From the NCBI RefSeq assembly GCF_011045115.1, contig NZ_JAAKZG010000007.1, positions 62,001 through 126,000 of the forward strand: 64,000 nt of DNA. Reading direction: 5' to 3'. This DNA comes from Mesorhizobium zhangyense. GTDB taxonomy: Bacteria > Pseudomonadota > Alphaproteobacteria > Rhizobiales > Rhizobiaceae. Position numbers and translations under genes: made by a program. The notes beneath the pieces are model-generated. The model made no database searches, was not told where the DNA came from, and saw only the letters and a program-made list of their open reading frames with translations. Positions 1 through 9,095 of the stretch are shown here, one piece after another (position 1 is the stretch's first letter; every line of letters starts with the position of its first letter).

Positions 1-2
1 AG

Positions 3-1391
3 ACGCGCATGATGGACGACCCGGACAAGAAGTTCATCGCCACCTATATCGGCGAGGGCGCACCGCGCTTCTTCCTGCCGCTGGATCAGCAATTGCGCAA
101 TCCGAACTACGCGCAGCTTCTGGTCATGGCCAATGACGAGCCTGCACGCGAACGCATCATCGCCAAGCTGCGCGGCATTCTTGCCCAAGACTTCCCGACG
201 GTTCGCGCCAAGGTGGATCGCCTCTTCCTCGGGCCGCCGGTCGGCTGGCCGGTGCAGATGCGCGTGTCGGGACCCGACCGGGAAGAGGTGCGCAAGATCG
301 CGGACGAGGTGAAGCAGAAGTTCCATGCCGATCCAAGGATCGGTGCGATCCATGACGACTGGCTGGAGCCGGTGCCCGCCATGAAGCTGGTCATCGATCA
401 GGATCGGGCGCGGATGCTTGGCGTGACGTCGCAGCGCGTTCGCCAGATGCTTCAGGCGACGATGTCCGGCGTGCCGCTCGACGATTTCCGCGATGGCGAG
501 GAAACCGTCTCGATCGTCGCAAGGGAACCGGAAGCTGCCCGCCATCTGCTTTCGTCGGTCAACTCGGTCTACATCCCGACCGATTTCGGCGGCTTCGTGC
601 CGGTCTCGCAGATCGCCAAGGTCGTGCCGGTGATGGAGCAGGGCATCGAGTGGCGTCGTGACCGTCTGCCGACGATTACTGTTCGCGGCACGCTGCCGGA
701 CGGCGTCCAGTCGAATGACGTTGCTACCGCAATGTTCAACGGCATGAAGGATCTGCGCGCTTCGCTGCCTGCAGGCTACAAGGTCGAAATCCAGGGCGGT
801 GCGGAGGAATCAGCGGAAAGCCAGGCTTCGATTGCCGCCAAGGCGCCGATCATGCTGCTGGTCATCCTCGTGCTTCTGATGATCCAGTTGCAGCATTTCG
901 GCAAATCCATGCTGGTGCTGGCGACAGGCCCGCTTGGCATCATCGGCGCTGCCATGGCGCTTCTGATAACAGGCGCTCCATTCGGCTTCGTCGCCATTCT
1001 AGGCGTGATCGCTCTGCTCGGCATCATCATGCGCAATTCGATCATTCTCGTCGACCAGATCGACCAGGATATCGCGGCCGGCATGGAACGGCAGGAGGCG
1101 ATCATCGGTGCCGCCGTTCGCCGCTTCCGTCCGATCATGCTGACGGCGGCAACCGCAGTTCTGGCGCTGATCCCGATTTCACGCGGCGTGTTCTGGGGGC
1201 CGCTGGCTTACGCCATGATGGGCGGCATTCTGGTGGCGACGGTTTTGACCATCCTTGTTCTGCCTGCCGGCTATGCGCTGTTCTTCGGCAAGGAGCCGAA
1301 GAAGAAGTCGGTAGAGCCGGCCAGCCCGGCCGACGAACCCGGCATCACATTGACACCGCTGGGCGAGATACGGCCTTTGGCGGCGGAATGA
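3..1391 (+). CDS. RND efflux transporter permease, C-terminal half (5' end outside window)
   Basis: The frame is open from the window edge, so only the last 463 or so residues are seen; RND pumps usually have 1020-1050. The visible part is the second periplasmic loop (porter and docking region) followed by the last block of transmembrane helices from about nt 835 to 1290, then a short charged cytoplasmic tail. RND proteins are inner-membrane proton antiporters that work with a periplasmic adaptor and an outer-membrane channel. In the segment GIIMRNSIILVDQ an Arg stands where AcrB-type pumps have the proton-relay Lys (usually AKNAI), and the catalytic Asp pair would lie in the missing half. 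It is convergent with the LysR gene at 1431. The partner adaptor is presumably upstream of the window. Confidence 0.9.
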   Translation, partial: TRMMDDPDKKFIATYIGEGAPRFFLPLDQQLRNPNYAQLLVMANDEPARERIIAKLRGILAQDFPTVRAKVDRLFLGPPVGWPVQMRVSGPDREEVRKIADEVKQKFHADPRIGAIHDDWLEPVPAMKLVIDQDRARMLGVTSQRVRQMLQATMSGVPLDDFRDGEETVSIVAREPEAARHLLSSVNSVYIPTDFGGFVPVSQIAKVVPVMEQGIEWRRDRLPTITVRGTLPDGVQSNDVATAMFNGMKDLRASLPAGYKVEIQGGAEESAESQASIAAKAPIMLLVILVLLMIQLQHFGKSMLVLATGPLGIIGAAMALLITGAPFGFVAILGVIALLGIIMRNSIILVDQIDQDIAAGMERQEAIIGAAVRRFRPIMLTAATAVLALIPISRGVFWGPLAYAMMGGILVATVLTILVLPAGYALFFGKEPKKKSVEPASPADEPGITLTPLGEIRPLAAE

Positions 1392-1406
1392 GACGTTCGG
1401 CCGGTA

Positions 1407-1435
1407 CCTGATCCCGCATCCGTTGTGGGATCAGG
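1407..1435. terminator. Bidirectional stem-loop between convergent genes
   Basis: CCTGATCCC (1407-1415) pairs perfectly with GGGATCAGG (1427-1435) around an 11-nt loop. It lies between the RND stop (1391) and the LysR stop (1431), overlapping the LysR stop codon. There is no strong T-run on either side. Confidence 0.55.
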
Positions 1436-2354
1436 ATGATGGATGTGGCTCGTCTATGCCGGAATTGGCGAAGAGGTTGGCGACCCAGTCGACGAAGACC
1501 CGCAGCTTGTTGCTCAGGTGCCGGTTGGGCGGATAGACGACATAGAGGGGCAAGGGATCGCGGCTCCATTCGCGCAGCACCGGCTGCAGGGTGCCTTTGC
1601 TGAACGCTTCCTTGACCAGAAAACGCGGCGCCTGGACGATGCCCATTCCTGCCTCGGCCGCCGCGACATAGGTGATTGCCTCGTTGGTGGCCATCGAACA
1701 GCGCCCGAGGATCTCCAGCTTCTCATCACCACGATCGAATAGGAAAGGTTGCTGGCGACCCATCGGCGGCATGAAAAAGCTTACGACATAATGGTTTTTC
1801 TCGAGATCCAGCGGATGCTGCGGTTCACCAAACCGTTCGAAATAAGCCGGTGCCGCGCAAGTGACGACGCTCATCTCGGAAATGCGCCTGGCGATAAGGG
1901 ATTGGTCGTTGATTTCACCAGTCCGCAGGGCGCAGTCGACGTTTTCAGCCAGAATGTCGATCTGCCGGTCGGATACGCCGAGGTCGATTTGGATGTCGGG
2001 ATAGCGGTCATAGAAATCGCACAGCGCCGGAATGACGATCAGCTTCGCCAGCGCTCCCGCCATGTCGACGCGCAGTTTGCCCTTGGGCAGGGCCTGCGAA
2101 GTCGCCATATTGCTGTCGAGTTCGTCGATATCGGAGAGCAGCCTGAGTGCTCTTTCGTAATAGAGCGCGCCGTCGGGTGTCACCAGAACGCGGCGGGTGG
2201 TTCTATTGAGGAGCTTGGTGCGCAGATGCGCCTCCAGGCCTTGAACCAGTTTGGTGACGGTGGCCTTGGGCGTGGCCAGTGATTCTGAAGCCCGGCTGAA
2301 ATTGCCGACTTCGACGACGCGAACGAAGGCTCGCATGGCGGCAAGCTGGTCCAT
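1431..2354 (-). CDS. LysR family transcriptional regulator
   Basis: 307 residues, the normal LysR length. The N-terminus [15 protein letters not shown] leads into a winged HTH (residues about 1-60, with the TKLVQGLE recognition helix region), followed by a two-lobed effector-binding domain. The open frame runs about 65 codons further upstream, but that part lacks LTTR character, so the ATG at 2354 is preferred. It resembles the subgroup starting MDxLxxMxxFVRVVE that often controls efflux or oxidoreductase genes. It is divergent from the SoxR-type efflux operon at 2610 and convergent with the RND gene at 1391, so it could act on either; the target is inference. Confidence 0.9.
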   Translation of the reverse strand: MDQLAAMRAFVRVVEVGNFSRASESLATPKATVTKLVQGLEAHLRTKLLNRTTRRVLVTPDGALYYERALRLLSDIDELDSNMATSQALPKGKLRVDMAGALAKLIVIPALCDFYDRYPDIQIDLGVSDRQIDILAENVDCALRTGEINDQSLIARRISEMSVVTCAAPAYFERFGEPQHPLDLEKNHYVVSFFMPPMGRQQPFLFDRGDEKLEILGRCSMATNEAITYVAAAEAGMGIVQAPRFLVKEAFSKGTLQPVLREWSRDPLPLYVVYPPNRHLSNKLRVFVDWVANLFANSGIDEPHPSS

Positions 2355-2539
2355 CGTTTTATCCTGTCCAAGATTCTGAAATACCGCTTTATTATTCACT
2401 AACAGAAACAGTGAAATTACAAAACGCCTACTTTTCCGTATGTAGCAACAATCCCATCTTATGAAGAACGCGTGGGGGCACTGCGCTTCCCCTGACAAGA
2501 TGCTGTCAGGAGGCATATGAGATATGAGAGATCTGCCGC

Positions 2540-2570
2540 TTGACCTCAACTTAGGTTGAGGTCCTATATG
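2540..2570 (+). promoter_or_regulatory. SoxR/MerR-type promoter with 18-bp dyad
   Basis: A -35 element TTGACC (2540-2545) is followed by the dyad CCTCAACTTAGGTTGAGG (2544-2561; arms extend to 2542-2550 and 2555-2563 with a 4-nt centre) and a -10 element TATATG or CTATAT at 2564-2570. The spacer is 18-19 bp, over-long as in MerR-family promoters, and the dyad matches the SoxR box CCTCAAG..CTTGAGG closely. It points at the pseudo-hydrolase/RND operon. No MerR-type gene is in the window. Confidence 0.85.
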
Positions 2571-2609
2571 GCTGATCGATCGGATGACAGGACGAGTTTT
2601 TCAGGGGTC

Positions 2610-3419
2610 ATGAAAGCCAGTTGGACAGAAGAATCGCTTGATGGTGGAGCATGCCGCGTGCCGGTGCGCCTCTATCGCGGCGATGCGCTGGCAAAAGCGC
2701 CTCCGCTGGTCATGCATCTGCATGGCGGCTCGTTTCTCGGCGGCTCGCTTGCTACCGGGCAGGCAATTGCGACGCTGCTTGCCGAAGCTGGCGCGGTCGT
2801 CGTCTCAGCCGATTATTCCTGCGCCAACGAGCATCCATTCCCACGGGCGCTGCAGCTTTCCTATGAAGTTCTTGGCCGTGTGTGCGGCCAGCGGGCGAAA
2901 TGGGCGGACAAGAAATCCGCACTGTTCGTTGCCGGCGAAGAGGCCGGCGGCAATCTTGCCGCGGGGCTGGCGCTGATGTGCCGCGACCAGCATTTTGGCG
3001 CCTTGCAGGGGCAGATACTGCTCTCGCCTATGCTTGATCCGTTCATGGCGACGGGATCGTTTCGCAAGGCCGAAGCCAAGCCTACCGGCTGCCAATGGTC
3101 GGACGGCTGGAACCGTTATCTGGGGTTCGGCGCCAATGCCTGCCACCCCTATGCCGCACCTGCATATTGCGCGCGCCTTGCCGGTGTGGCGCCTGCGCTC
3201 ATCGTGACCGCGGAGGACGATCCGATGCGCGACGAAAGCCTGAAATATGCACGGCGATTGAATGATGCGGGCGTGATCGTCCGTGAAAGTGTGTTGAGCA
3301 TCCCGACGGGATGGCCGGCCACTTATTCGAGATGCCCGGCCGTTCAGCCGGGATGGGGGGAGACTGTTCGCAGCCAGTTTGTCGAGTTTTTCCAAGAGAC
3401 CGGAGCGTTACCCCACTGA
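2610..3419 (+). CDS. Alpha/beta-hydrolase-fold protein lacking catalytic Ser and His (pseudo-esterase)
   Basis: 269 residues from this start; hormone-sensitive-lipase (HSL, esterase family IV) fold. The oxyanion motif HGG is at residues 38-40, and the nucleophile elbow reads GEEAGG with Glu111 where HSL enzymes have the Ser of GDSAGG. The acid region EDDP is at about 202-205, but the segment that normally carries the catalytic His (usually HGF) reads IPTGWP. Two of three catalytic residues are therefore missing, so an esterase role is doubtful and a binding or accessory role is likelier. Start: the -10 of the SoxR-type promoter overlaps the earlier ATG at 2568, so a transcript from it would first offer the ATG at 2610. 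A start at 2568 remains possible if another promoter is used. First gene of the efflux operon, 48 nt before the adaptor gene. Confidence 0.75.
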   Translation: MKASWTEESLDGGACRVPVRLYRGDALAKAPPLVMHLHGGSFLGGSLATGQAIATLLAEAGAVVVSADYSCANEHPFPRALQLSYEVLGRVCGQRAKWADKKSALFVAGEEAGGNLAAGLALMCRDQHFGALQGQILLSPMLDPFMATGSFRKAEAKPTGCQWSDGWNRYLGFGANACHPYAAPAYCARLAGVAPALIVTAEDDPMRDESLKYARRLNDAGVIVRESVLSIPTGWPATYSRCPAVQPGWGETVRSQFVEFFQETGALPH

Positions 3420-3467
3420 CGGACCGTTTCCAACCTATACGGCCTGAGCGCCGCTAAGGAGATCATT

Positions 3468-4679
3468 ATGAAGAAGACTACCGCCCGCCGGCTCCTCTGG
3501 GGCGCCGGCCTACCCCTTGTTGCGCTGATTTTCGGCGTAGCGACAATCACAAACCTGCCGGAAACGGCCAAGGCTGAGGTGTCGGCACCGGCGCCGGCAA
3601 CGCCGGTCTCGGTCGCAGTGGTCGAACCGCGTGAGATCACGACCTGGGAAGAGTTCTCCGGCCGCCTAGAAGCGGTGGACCGCGTCGAAATCCGCTCGCG
3701 TGTCGCCGGCGCCATACAGTCTGTGCATTTTCGCGAAGGGGCGCTGGTAAAGCAGGGCGATCTGCTCGTGACGATCGACCCGGCACCTTTCGCGTCGGCA
3801 GTGGCACAGTCCGAGGCCCTTGTCGCTGCAGCCGAGGCGCGCGTGGAGTTGACCAGGCTCGAACTCGAGCGTGGCCGCAAGCTCGTCGAGAACCGCACGG
3901 TATCGCAAAGCGATCTCGACCAGCGGCTTAGCGCTTCTCACGAAGCGGAAGCCAATCTGCGGTCGGCGCAGGCTGCCTTGCAGTCGGCGAAGCTCGACCT
4001 TGGCTACACCGAGGTTCGGGCCCCGATTTCGGGTCGCTTGGGCAGGATCGAGATCACGCCCGGTAACCTCGTCGCCGCAGGTTCCGGTTCGCCGATCCTG
4101 GCGAAGTTGGTCTCGGTCGACCCGATCTATGCCAGCTTCAGTATCGACGAGCAGCTTCTGGCGCGCGCCTCGGCCGAGCTTCCGGTGACGGATAGCGGAG
4201 CGCTGGCGGTCGAGCAGATCCCGGTGGAAATCGGCACGGCCAGCGATGACGGCACGCCGATCCGCGGCAAGCTTCAGCTCATCGACAACGAGGTTGATAC
4301 GGCAAGCGGCACCATGCGGGTCAGGGCCGTCTTCGACAACCCCAATGGCCGCCTGATTCCTGGCCAGTTCGTGCGGGTGCGCATGGGTCAGCCGAAGCCG
4401 GCGCCTGAACTGACCGTCAGCGAGCGAGCAGTCGGGACCGATCAGGACAAGAAGTTCGTTCTGGTCGTCGAGGCGGACAACAAGATCGCCTACCGCGAGG
4501 TGGCGCTCGGCGCTTCGGTCGAGGGACTGCGCATCGTCAAGAGCGGGCTCAAGTCCGGCGAGCGGATCGTCGTCAACGGTTTGCAGCGGGTTCGTCCCGG
4601 TGCGCTGGTCGATCCTCAGCCGGTTGCCATGGTGCCAAATGAACAGGCGCTGGCCGAAGCCAACGCGGTGGCGCAGTAG
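3468..4679 (+). CDS. RND efflux periplasmic adaptor (membrane fusion protein, MexE/AcrA-like)
   Basis: 403 residues. A strong AAGGAG site (3456-3461) sets the start. An N-terminal hydrophobic segment (about residues 9-27) acts as signal or anchor and has no lipobox Cys. Then come the first half of a lipoyl/barrel-sandwich domain (RVAGAIQSVHFREGALVKQG), an alpha-helical hairpin rich in Ala, Glu and Arg (about 105-165), the second lipoyl half (LGYTEVRAPISGRLG), a beta-barrel and a membrane-proximal domain. The protein links the inner-membrane pump to an outer-membrane channel in the periplasm. It lies between the pseudo-hydrolase and the RND pump. No outer-membrane factor gene follows, so a TolC-type channel encoded elsewhere is expected. 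Confidence 0.93.
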   Translation: MKKTTARRLLWGAGLPLVALIFGVATITNLPETAKAEVSAPAPATPVSVAVVEPREITTWEEFSGRLEAVDRVEIRSRVAGAIQSVHFREGALVKQGDLLVTIDPAPFASAVAQSEALVAAAEARVELTRLELERGRKLVENRTVSQSDLDQRLSASHEAEANLRSAQAALQSAKLDLGYTEVRAPISGRLGRIEITPGNLVAAGSGSPILAKLVSVDPIYASFSIDEQLLARASAELPVTDSGALAVEQIPVEIGTASDDGTPIRGKLQLIDNEVDTASGTMRVRAVFDNPNGRLIPGQFVRVRMGQPKPAPELTVSERAVGTDQDKKFVLVVEADNKIAYREVALGASVEGLRIVKSGLKSGERIVVNGLQRVRPGALVDPQPVAMVPNEQALAEANAVAQ

Positions 4680-4779
4680 AGCAGAAAAGTGAGTACCGTT
4701 TCTTCGAATATTCCGGTGCTCATTCAGAACGTTGGGTCGTGCTTCGTGCCTCCGAAGGGATGCGCTGCGATCTGACAGA

Positions 4780-4817
4780 CCGGCGGAAGCGGGGCGCTTC
4801 CCACCTGCTTCCGCCGG
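4780..4817 (+). repeat. Inverted repeat in the 232-nt gap between adaptor and pump genes
   Basis: CCGGCGGAAGC (4780-4790) and GCTTCCGCCGG (4807-4817) are perfect 11-bp complements with a 16-nt loop. No T-run follows, so it is more likely an mRNA-stabilising or attenuating hairpin than a full terminator. The rest of 4680-4911 shows no gene. Confidence 0.6.
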
Positions 4818-4911
4818 CAGTCGACACATTGAATTTTGCCGATAGTCCCGATGCCGACAGGCTTTTTCGAGGGCTGTCCGCCAGTTTGCGCCCGGAAGGC
4901 GGGATTTTGAC

Positions 4912-7900
4912 ATGAATTTTTCCAGATTTTTCGTTGACCGGCCGGTTTTTGCCGGCGTGCTTTCGGTCCTTATTTTGATTGGCGGTCTGCTTGGCCTCCG
5001 TGCCCTGCCGATCTCGGAATATCCCGACGTCGTGCCGCCATCCATCGTGGTCAGGGCGCAATATCCGGGCGCCAACCCGACGGTTATCGCTGAAACAGTG
5101 GCGACGCCGATCGAGGAGGCCATCAATGGCGTCGAGGACATGCTCTACATGTCGAGCCAGGGCACCACGGACGGCCTGATGACGTTGACCGTGACCTTCA
5201 AACTCGGCACCGACCCGGACAAGGCACAGCAGCTCGTGCAGAACCGCGTCAGCCAGGCCGAGCCGCGTCTGCCGGAGGAGGTGAGGCGTCTCGGCGTCAC
5301 AACGGTCAAGAGCTCGCCCGACCTGATGATGGTCGTGCATCTTCTGTCGCCGAATGACCGCTATGACATCACTTATCTGCGCAACTATGCCGTTATCAAC
5401 GTCAAGGACCGGCTCGCCCGCATTGACGGTGTCGGCCAGGTGCAGGTCTTCGGCTCAGGCGACTATTCCATGCGCGTCTGGCTCGATCCGCAAAAGGTGG
5501 CCAAGCGCGACCTTTCCGCAAGCGACGTCGTACAGGCGATCCGCGAGCAGAATATTCAGGCTGCCGCCGGTGTCGTCGGCGCTTCGCCGGGAGCGCCCGG
5601 CCTCGACCTGCAGCTTTCCGTCAACGCTCAAGGACGTCTGCAGAGCGTCGAAGAGTTCGGCAATATCATTGTTAAGACCGGCGCGAATGGCGAGGTCACG
5701 CGGCTGCGCGACGTTGCCCGCATCGAACTGGGCGCTGCTGAATATGCGCTGCGCTCGCTGCTCGACAACAAGCAGGCCGTTGCCATTCCGGTGTTTCAGG
5801 CGCCCGGTTCCAACGCCATCGAGATTTCCGACAACGTCCAGAAGGTGATGGCGGAGCTGCAGCAGACCATGCCTGACGGCGTGGAATACCAGATCGTCTA
5901 CGACACGACGCAGTTCGTCCGCGCTTCCATCGAGGCGGTGGTTGATACGCTTCTTGAAGCCATCGTCCTGGTCGTGCTCGTCGTCATTCTGTTCCTGCAA
6001 ACCTGGCGTGCCTCGATCATCCCGCTGGTCGCGGTGCCTGTCTCGATCATCGGCACCTTCGCGGTGATGTATGTCTTCGGCTTTTCGATCAACGCGCTCA
6101 CTTTGTTCGGGCTGGTGTTGGCCATCGGTATCGTCGTCGATGACGCCATCGTCGTCGTCGAAAATGTCGAGCGCAATATCGAGGAAGGGCTCTCACCCCG
6201 CGATGCGACATACCGCGCCATGCGTGAGGTTTCCGGCCCGATCGTTGCGATCGCCATGGTGCTGGTTGCGGTGTTCGTGCCGCTGGCCTTCATTTCCGGT
6301 CTGAGCGGTCAGTTCTACAAGCAGTTCGCCTTGACCATCGCAATCTCGACGGTGATTTCCGCATTCAATTCGCTGACGCTTTCGCCGGCCCTGGCGGCCC
6401 TCCTGCTGCGTGGACACGATGCGCCGAAGGATTGGCTAACCCGCGCGATGGACAAGACGTTCGGCTGGTTCTTCCGTGGTTTCAACCGTGCCTTCGGCAG
6501 CGGCTCCAAGGCCTATAGCGGTGGCGTGAGGCGGCTTCTGTCGCGCAAGACTGTGATCATGGGCCTCTATATCGTGCTGGTGGCTGCGACCTTCGGCATG
6601 TTCAAGGTGGTGCCCGGCGGGTTCGTGCCGGCGCAGGACAAGCAGTATCTTGTCGGTTTCGCGCAGCTGCCCGACGGGGCAACGCTGGACCGCACCGAGG
6701 AGGTGATCCGGCGCATGAGCGACATCGCCCTGAAGCAGCCGGGCGTCGAAAGCGCCATTGCTTTTCCGGGCCTGTCGATCAACGGCTTCACCAACAGCTC
6801 CAATGCCGGCATCATCTTCCTGTCGCTGAAGCCGTTCGAGGAACGTAAGACGCCCGACCTTTCGGGCGGCGCCATCGCGCAAGCGCTCAATGGCCAGTTC
6901 GGCGGCATTCAGGAAGCCTTCATCGCCATATTCCCGCCGCCACCGGTGCAGGGTCTTGGCGTGGTTGGCGGCTTCAAGATGCAGATCGAGGATCGCAATG
7001 GCCTCGGCTATCAGGCACTGGACGAGGCGACCAAGGCCTTTCTGGCAAAAGCCTATGCCGCGCCTGAGTTGACCGGGATGTTCACCGGATTCCAGGTCAA
7101 TGTTCCGCAGCTCTATGCCGATCTCGACCGGACCAAGGCGCATCAGCTCGGCGTCGCGGTGACGGATGTCTTCGATACGCTGCAGATCTATCTCGGTTCG
7201 CTTTATGTGAACGACTTCAATCAGTTCGGCCGCACCTATTCCGTGCGCGTTCAGGCTGATGCCGCCTTCCGCGGTCGGGCCGACGATATCGGGCGGCTGG
7301 AAGTTCGGTCGCAGTCGGGCGAGATGATCCCGCTGTCCGCCTTGCTCAACGTCAAGCCGAGTGCCGGGCCGGAACGGGCAATCCGTTACAATGGCTTCCT
7401 GTCGGCCGACATCAATGGCGGGCCGGCGCCGGGCTATTCTTCAGGCGAGGCGCAGGCCGCCGCCGAGCGGATTGCCGCGGAGACCTTGCCGAAGGGCATT
7501 GCCTTCGAATGGACCGACCTGACCTATCAGGAAATCCTCGCCGGCAATTCGGGCGTGCTCGTCTTCCCGCTGGCGCTGGTCCTGGTGTTCCTGGTGCTGG
7601 CCGCACTCTATGAGAGCCTGGCTCTGCCGATCGCGATCATCATGATCGTGCCGATGGGTATTCTGGCGGCTCTCACCGGCGTCTGGCTGACCAATGGCGA
7701 CAACAACATCTTCACCCAGATCGGCCTCATCGTTCTCGTTGGCTTGTCCGCCAAGAACGCCATCCTGATCGTCGAGTTCGCACGCGAACTGGAGTTTTCC
7801 GGGATGACGCCAAGGGAGGCTGCGGTCGAGGCGAGCAGGTTGAGATTGCGCCCGATCCTGATGACTTCCATGGCCTTCATCATGGGCGTCGTGCCGCTGG

Positions 7901-8100
7901 TCTACTCCACCGGTGCGGGCGCGGAAATGCGCTCGGCCATGGGTGTTGCGGTGTTCGCCGGCATGATCGGCGTGACGGCCTTCGGCATCTTCCTGACGCC
8001 GGTTTTCTACGTGCTGATGCGTGGACTGACCGGCAACCGGCCGCTCAAGCAGAGCGGCGAAGCGACGCTTCCGGCGCCCGTTACCGAGGCGCCTCACTAA
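4912..8100 (+). CDS. RND multidrug efflux pump, inner-membrane subunit (MexF-like, HAE1 family)
   Basis: 1062 residues, full length. It begins MNFSRFFVDRPVFAGVLS, the MexF-type start, with helix 1 at about residues 10-30. The proton-relay Asp pair is at residues 410-411 in GIVVDDAIVVVENVER, and the partner Lys is in GLSAKNAILIVEFA near residue 944. Two large periplasmic loops (about 35-335 and 560-865) form the porter and docking domains. The protein exports hydrophobic drugs or redox-active compounds using proton motive force as a trimer with the adaptor encoded at 3468. Closest recalled relatives are MexF and the BepE-type pumps. SoxR-type control of the operon would fit export of redox-cycling compounds. 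Confidence 0.95.
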   Translation: MNFSRFFVDRPVFAGVLSVLILIGGLLGLRALPISEYPDVVPPSIVVRAQYPGANPTVIAETVATPIEEAINGVEDMLYMSSQGTTDGLMTLTVTFKLGTDPDKAQQLVQNRVSQAEPRLPEEVRRLGVTTVKSSPDLMMVVHLLSPNDRYDITYLRNYAVINVKDRLARIDGVGQVQVFGSGDYSMRVWLDPQKVAKRDLSASDVVQAIREQNIQAAAGVVGASPGAPGLDLQLSVNAQGRLQSVEEFGNIIVKTGANGEVTRLRDVARIELGAAEYALRSLLDNKQAVAIPVFQAPGSNAIEISDNVQKVMAELQQTMPDGVEYQIVYDTTQFVRASIEAVVDTLLEAIVLVVLVVILFLQTWRASIIPLVAVPVSIIGTFAVMYVFGFSINALTLFGLVLAIGIVVDDAIVVVENVERNIEEGLSPRDATYRAMREVSGPIVAIAMVLVAVFVPLAFISGLSGQFYKQFALTIAISTVISAFNSLTLSPALAALLLRGHDAPKDWLTRAMDKTFGWFFRGFNRAFGSGSKAYSGGVRRLLSRKTVIMGLYIVLVAATFGMFKVVPGGFVPAQDKQYLVGFAQLPDGATLDRTEEVIRRMSDIALKQPGVESAIAFPGLSINGFTNSSNAGIIFLSLKPFEERKTPDLSGGAIAQALNGQFGGIQEAFIAIFPPPPVQGLGVVGGFKMQIEDRNGLGYQALDEATKAFLAKAYAAPELTGMFTGFQVNVPQLYADLDRTKAHQLGVAVTDVFDTLQIYLGSLYVNDFNQFGRTYSVRVQADAAFRGRADDIGRLEVRSQSGEMIPLSALLNVKPSAGPERAIRYNGFLSADINGGPAPGYSSGEAQAAAERIAAETLPKGIAFEWTDLTYQEILAGNSGVLVFPLALVLVFLVLAALYESLALPIAIIMIVPMGILAALTGVWLTNGDNNIFTQIGLIVLVGLSAKNAILIVEFARELEFSGMTPREAAVEASRLRLRPILMTSMAFIMGVVPLVYSTGAGAEMRSAMGVAVFAGMIGVTAFGIFLTPVFYVLMRGLTGNRPLKQSGEATLPAPVTEAPH

Positions 8101-8193
8101 TACTTCGCAGCCGCGGGCGGCAACGCCTGCGGCAGCTTCCAACCGACGCGGCCAGATCGGCCAACGTCGGTTTCTCCCCTTCTTGCCGGGCAT

Positions 8194-8226
8194 AAGCCGA
8201 ACCGCGCCTCCAGCACGGTTCGGCTT
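8194..8226 (+). terminator. Rho-independent-like terminator after the efflux operon
   Basis: AAGCCGAACCG (8194-8204) pairs with CGGTTCGGCTT (8216-8226) around an 11-nt loop and is followed by the pyrimidine-rich CTCTTTGTTC. It lies 94 nt past the pump stop codon. Confidence 0.7.
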
Positions 8227-8297
8227 CTCTTTGTTCGCGCCCGTTTCGCATTCGTGCCGGCTGAGCAGTCAGCGGGCGGGGATGAACCTTGCCCAAT

Positions 8298-8318
8298 CGG
8301 TATAATATGGTATTCCAA
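8298..8318 (-). promoter_or_regulatory. Predicted GntR operator over the -10 of its own gene
   Basis: Read on the minus strand this is TTGGAATACCATATTATAC..., nearly the same as the site at 9111-9129. On the plus strand it contains TATAAT (8301-8306), a good -10 for the gntR gene at 8348. Placement suggests autoregulation. Confidence 0.6.
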
Positions 8319-8347
8319 GAACCGTGCCAGATCAGGGAGGACCATAG

Positions 8348-9034
8348 ATGACCATTGCCAAGCGTTCGTTGCGTGTGGACCGTCCTGAAAAAACGCTGCG
8401 GGAACTCGCGCTGGAAAGCCTGCGCGATGCCATTCTGGACTCGCATTTCAAGCCCGGTGCACGACTGGTGGAACGTGATCTCTGCACCCAGCTCGGCGTC
8501 AGCCGTACAATCGTTCGCGAGGTCTTGAGGCATCTCGAATCCGAAGGTCTCGTCGCGACAGTTGGCACGAGAGGCCCGGTGGTTGCCGAGACGACGGCAG
8601 ATCAGGCGCTGCAGATCTACGAAATTCGAGGCGCTCTCGAGGGTATGGCCGCGAAGCTCTGTGCGCAAAAGCGGGACGGCCGGATAAGCGAAGATCTGCA
8701 GGCCGCACTTGAGCGCATCAAGGCTGGCTATCAAAAAAAGAAGATGGACCGGGTTCTTGCCGAGACGACGGAGTTCTACCGCATCCTGTTCGCTGGCGCC
8801 GAGCGGGAGGTTGCGTGGGGGATCGTCAGCTCGCTGACCGCGCGCATCAACAGGCTTCGCTCGATGACTATCAAAACGGAAGGCCGCGATGTCGAAGGCC
8901 CGAAACAGATGCAGCATATCGTCGATGCCATCCGCGGCGGTGATGGTGAAGGTGCCTATCGCGCGGCGCAGGACCATATCACCCTAGCCTCGTCCATAGC
9001 CCGCCAACTGCTGGCCGAGGCGGCGGGCGCCTAG
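8348..9034 (+). CDS. GntR family regulator, FadR/FCD subfamily
   Basis: 228 residues. The N-terminal winged HTH (about 15-80; ERDLCTQLGVSRTIVREVLRHLESEGLV) is the GntR signature, and the C-terminal helical FCD ligand domain spans about 85-220. An AGGGAGG ribosome site (8334-8340) sets the start. The usual FCD metal-binding Asp/His pattern is weak here, so ligand binding may be atypical. It stands directly before the DUF1185-led catabolic operon in the same direction, 111 nt away, and a near-identical operator-like sequence is found before both genes. It is probably the local repressor, relieved by the pathway substrate or an intermediate. Confidence 0.92.
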   Translation: MTIAKRSLRVDRPEKTLRELALESLRDAILDSHFKPGARLVERDLCTQLGVSRTIVREVLRHLESEGLVATVGTRGPVVAETTADQALQIYEIRGALEGMAAKLCAQKRDGRISEDLQAALERIKAGYQKKKMDRVLAETTEFYRILFAGAEREVAWGIVSSLTARINRLRSMTIKTEGRDVEGPKQMQHIVDAIRGGDGEGAYRAAQDHITLASSIARQLLAEAAGA

Positions 9035-9095
9035 CAAAAACTTACCGAAAAAATCAAGCCGTCGCCTCAAGCAGAAAGAAGGAGGCAAGGGGCTC

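Noticed and set aside
2568-2609. ATG at 2568 as the start of the pseudo-hydrolase gene
   Set aside because: It overlaps the -10 of the SoxR-type promoter and would be outside the transcript from that promoter. It remains possible only with an upstream promoter.
3666-5141. A 491-codon minus-strand frame across the adaptor gene and the following gap
   Set aside because: No domain content; it runs against a well supported adaptor gene and pump start.
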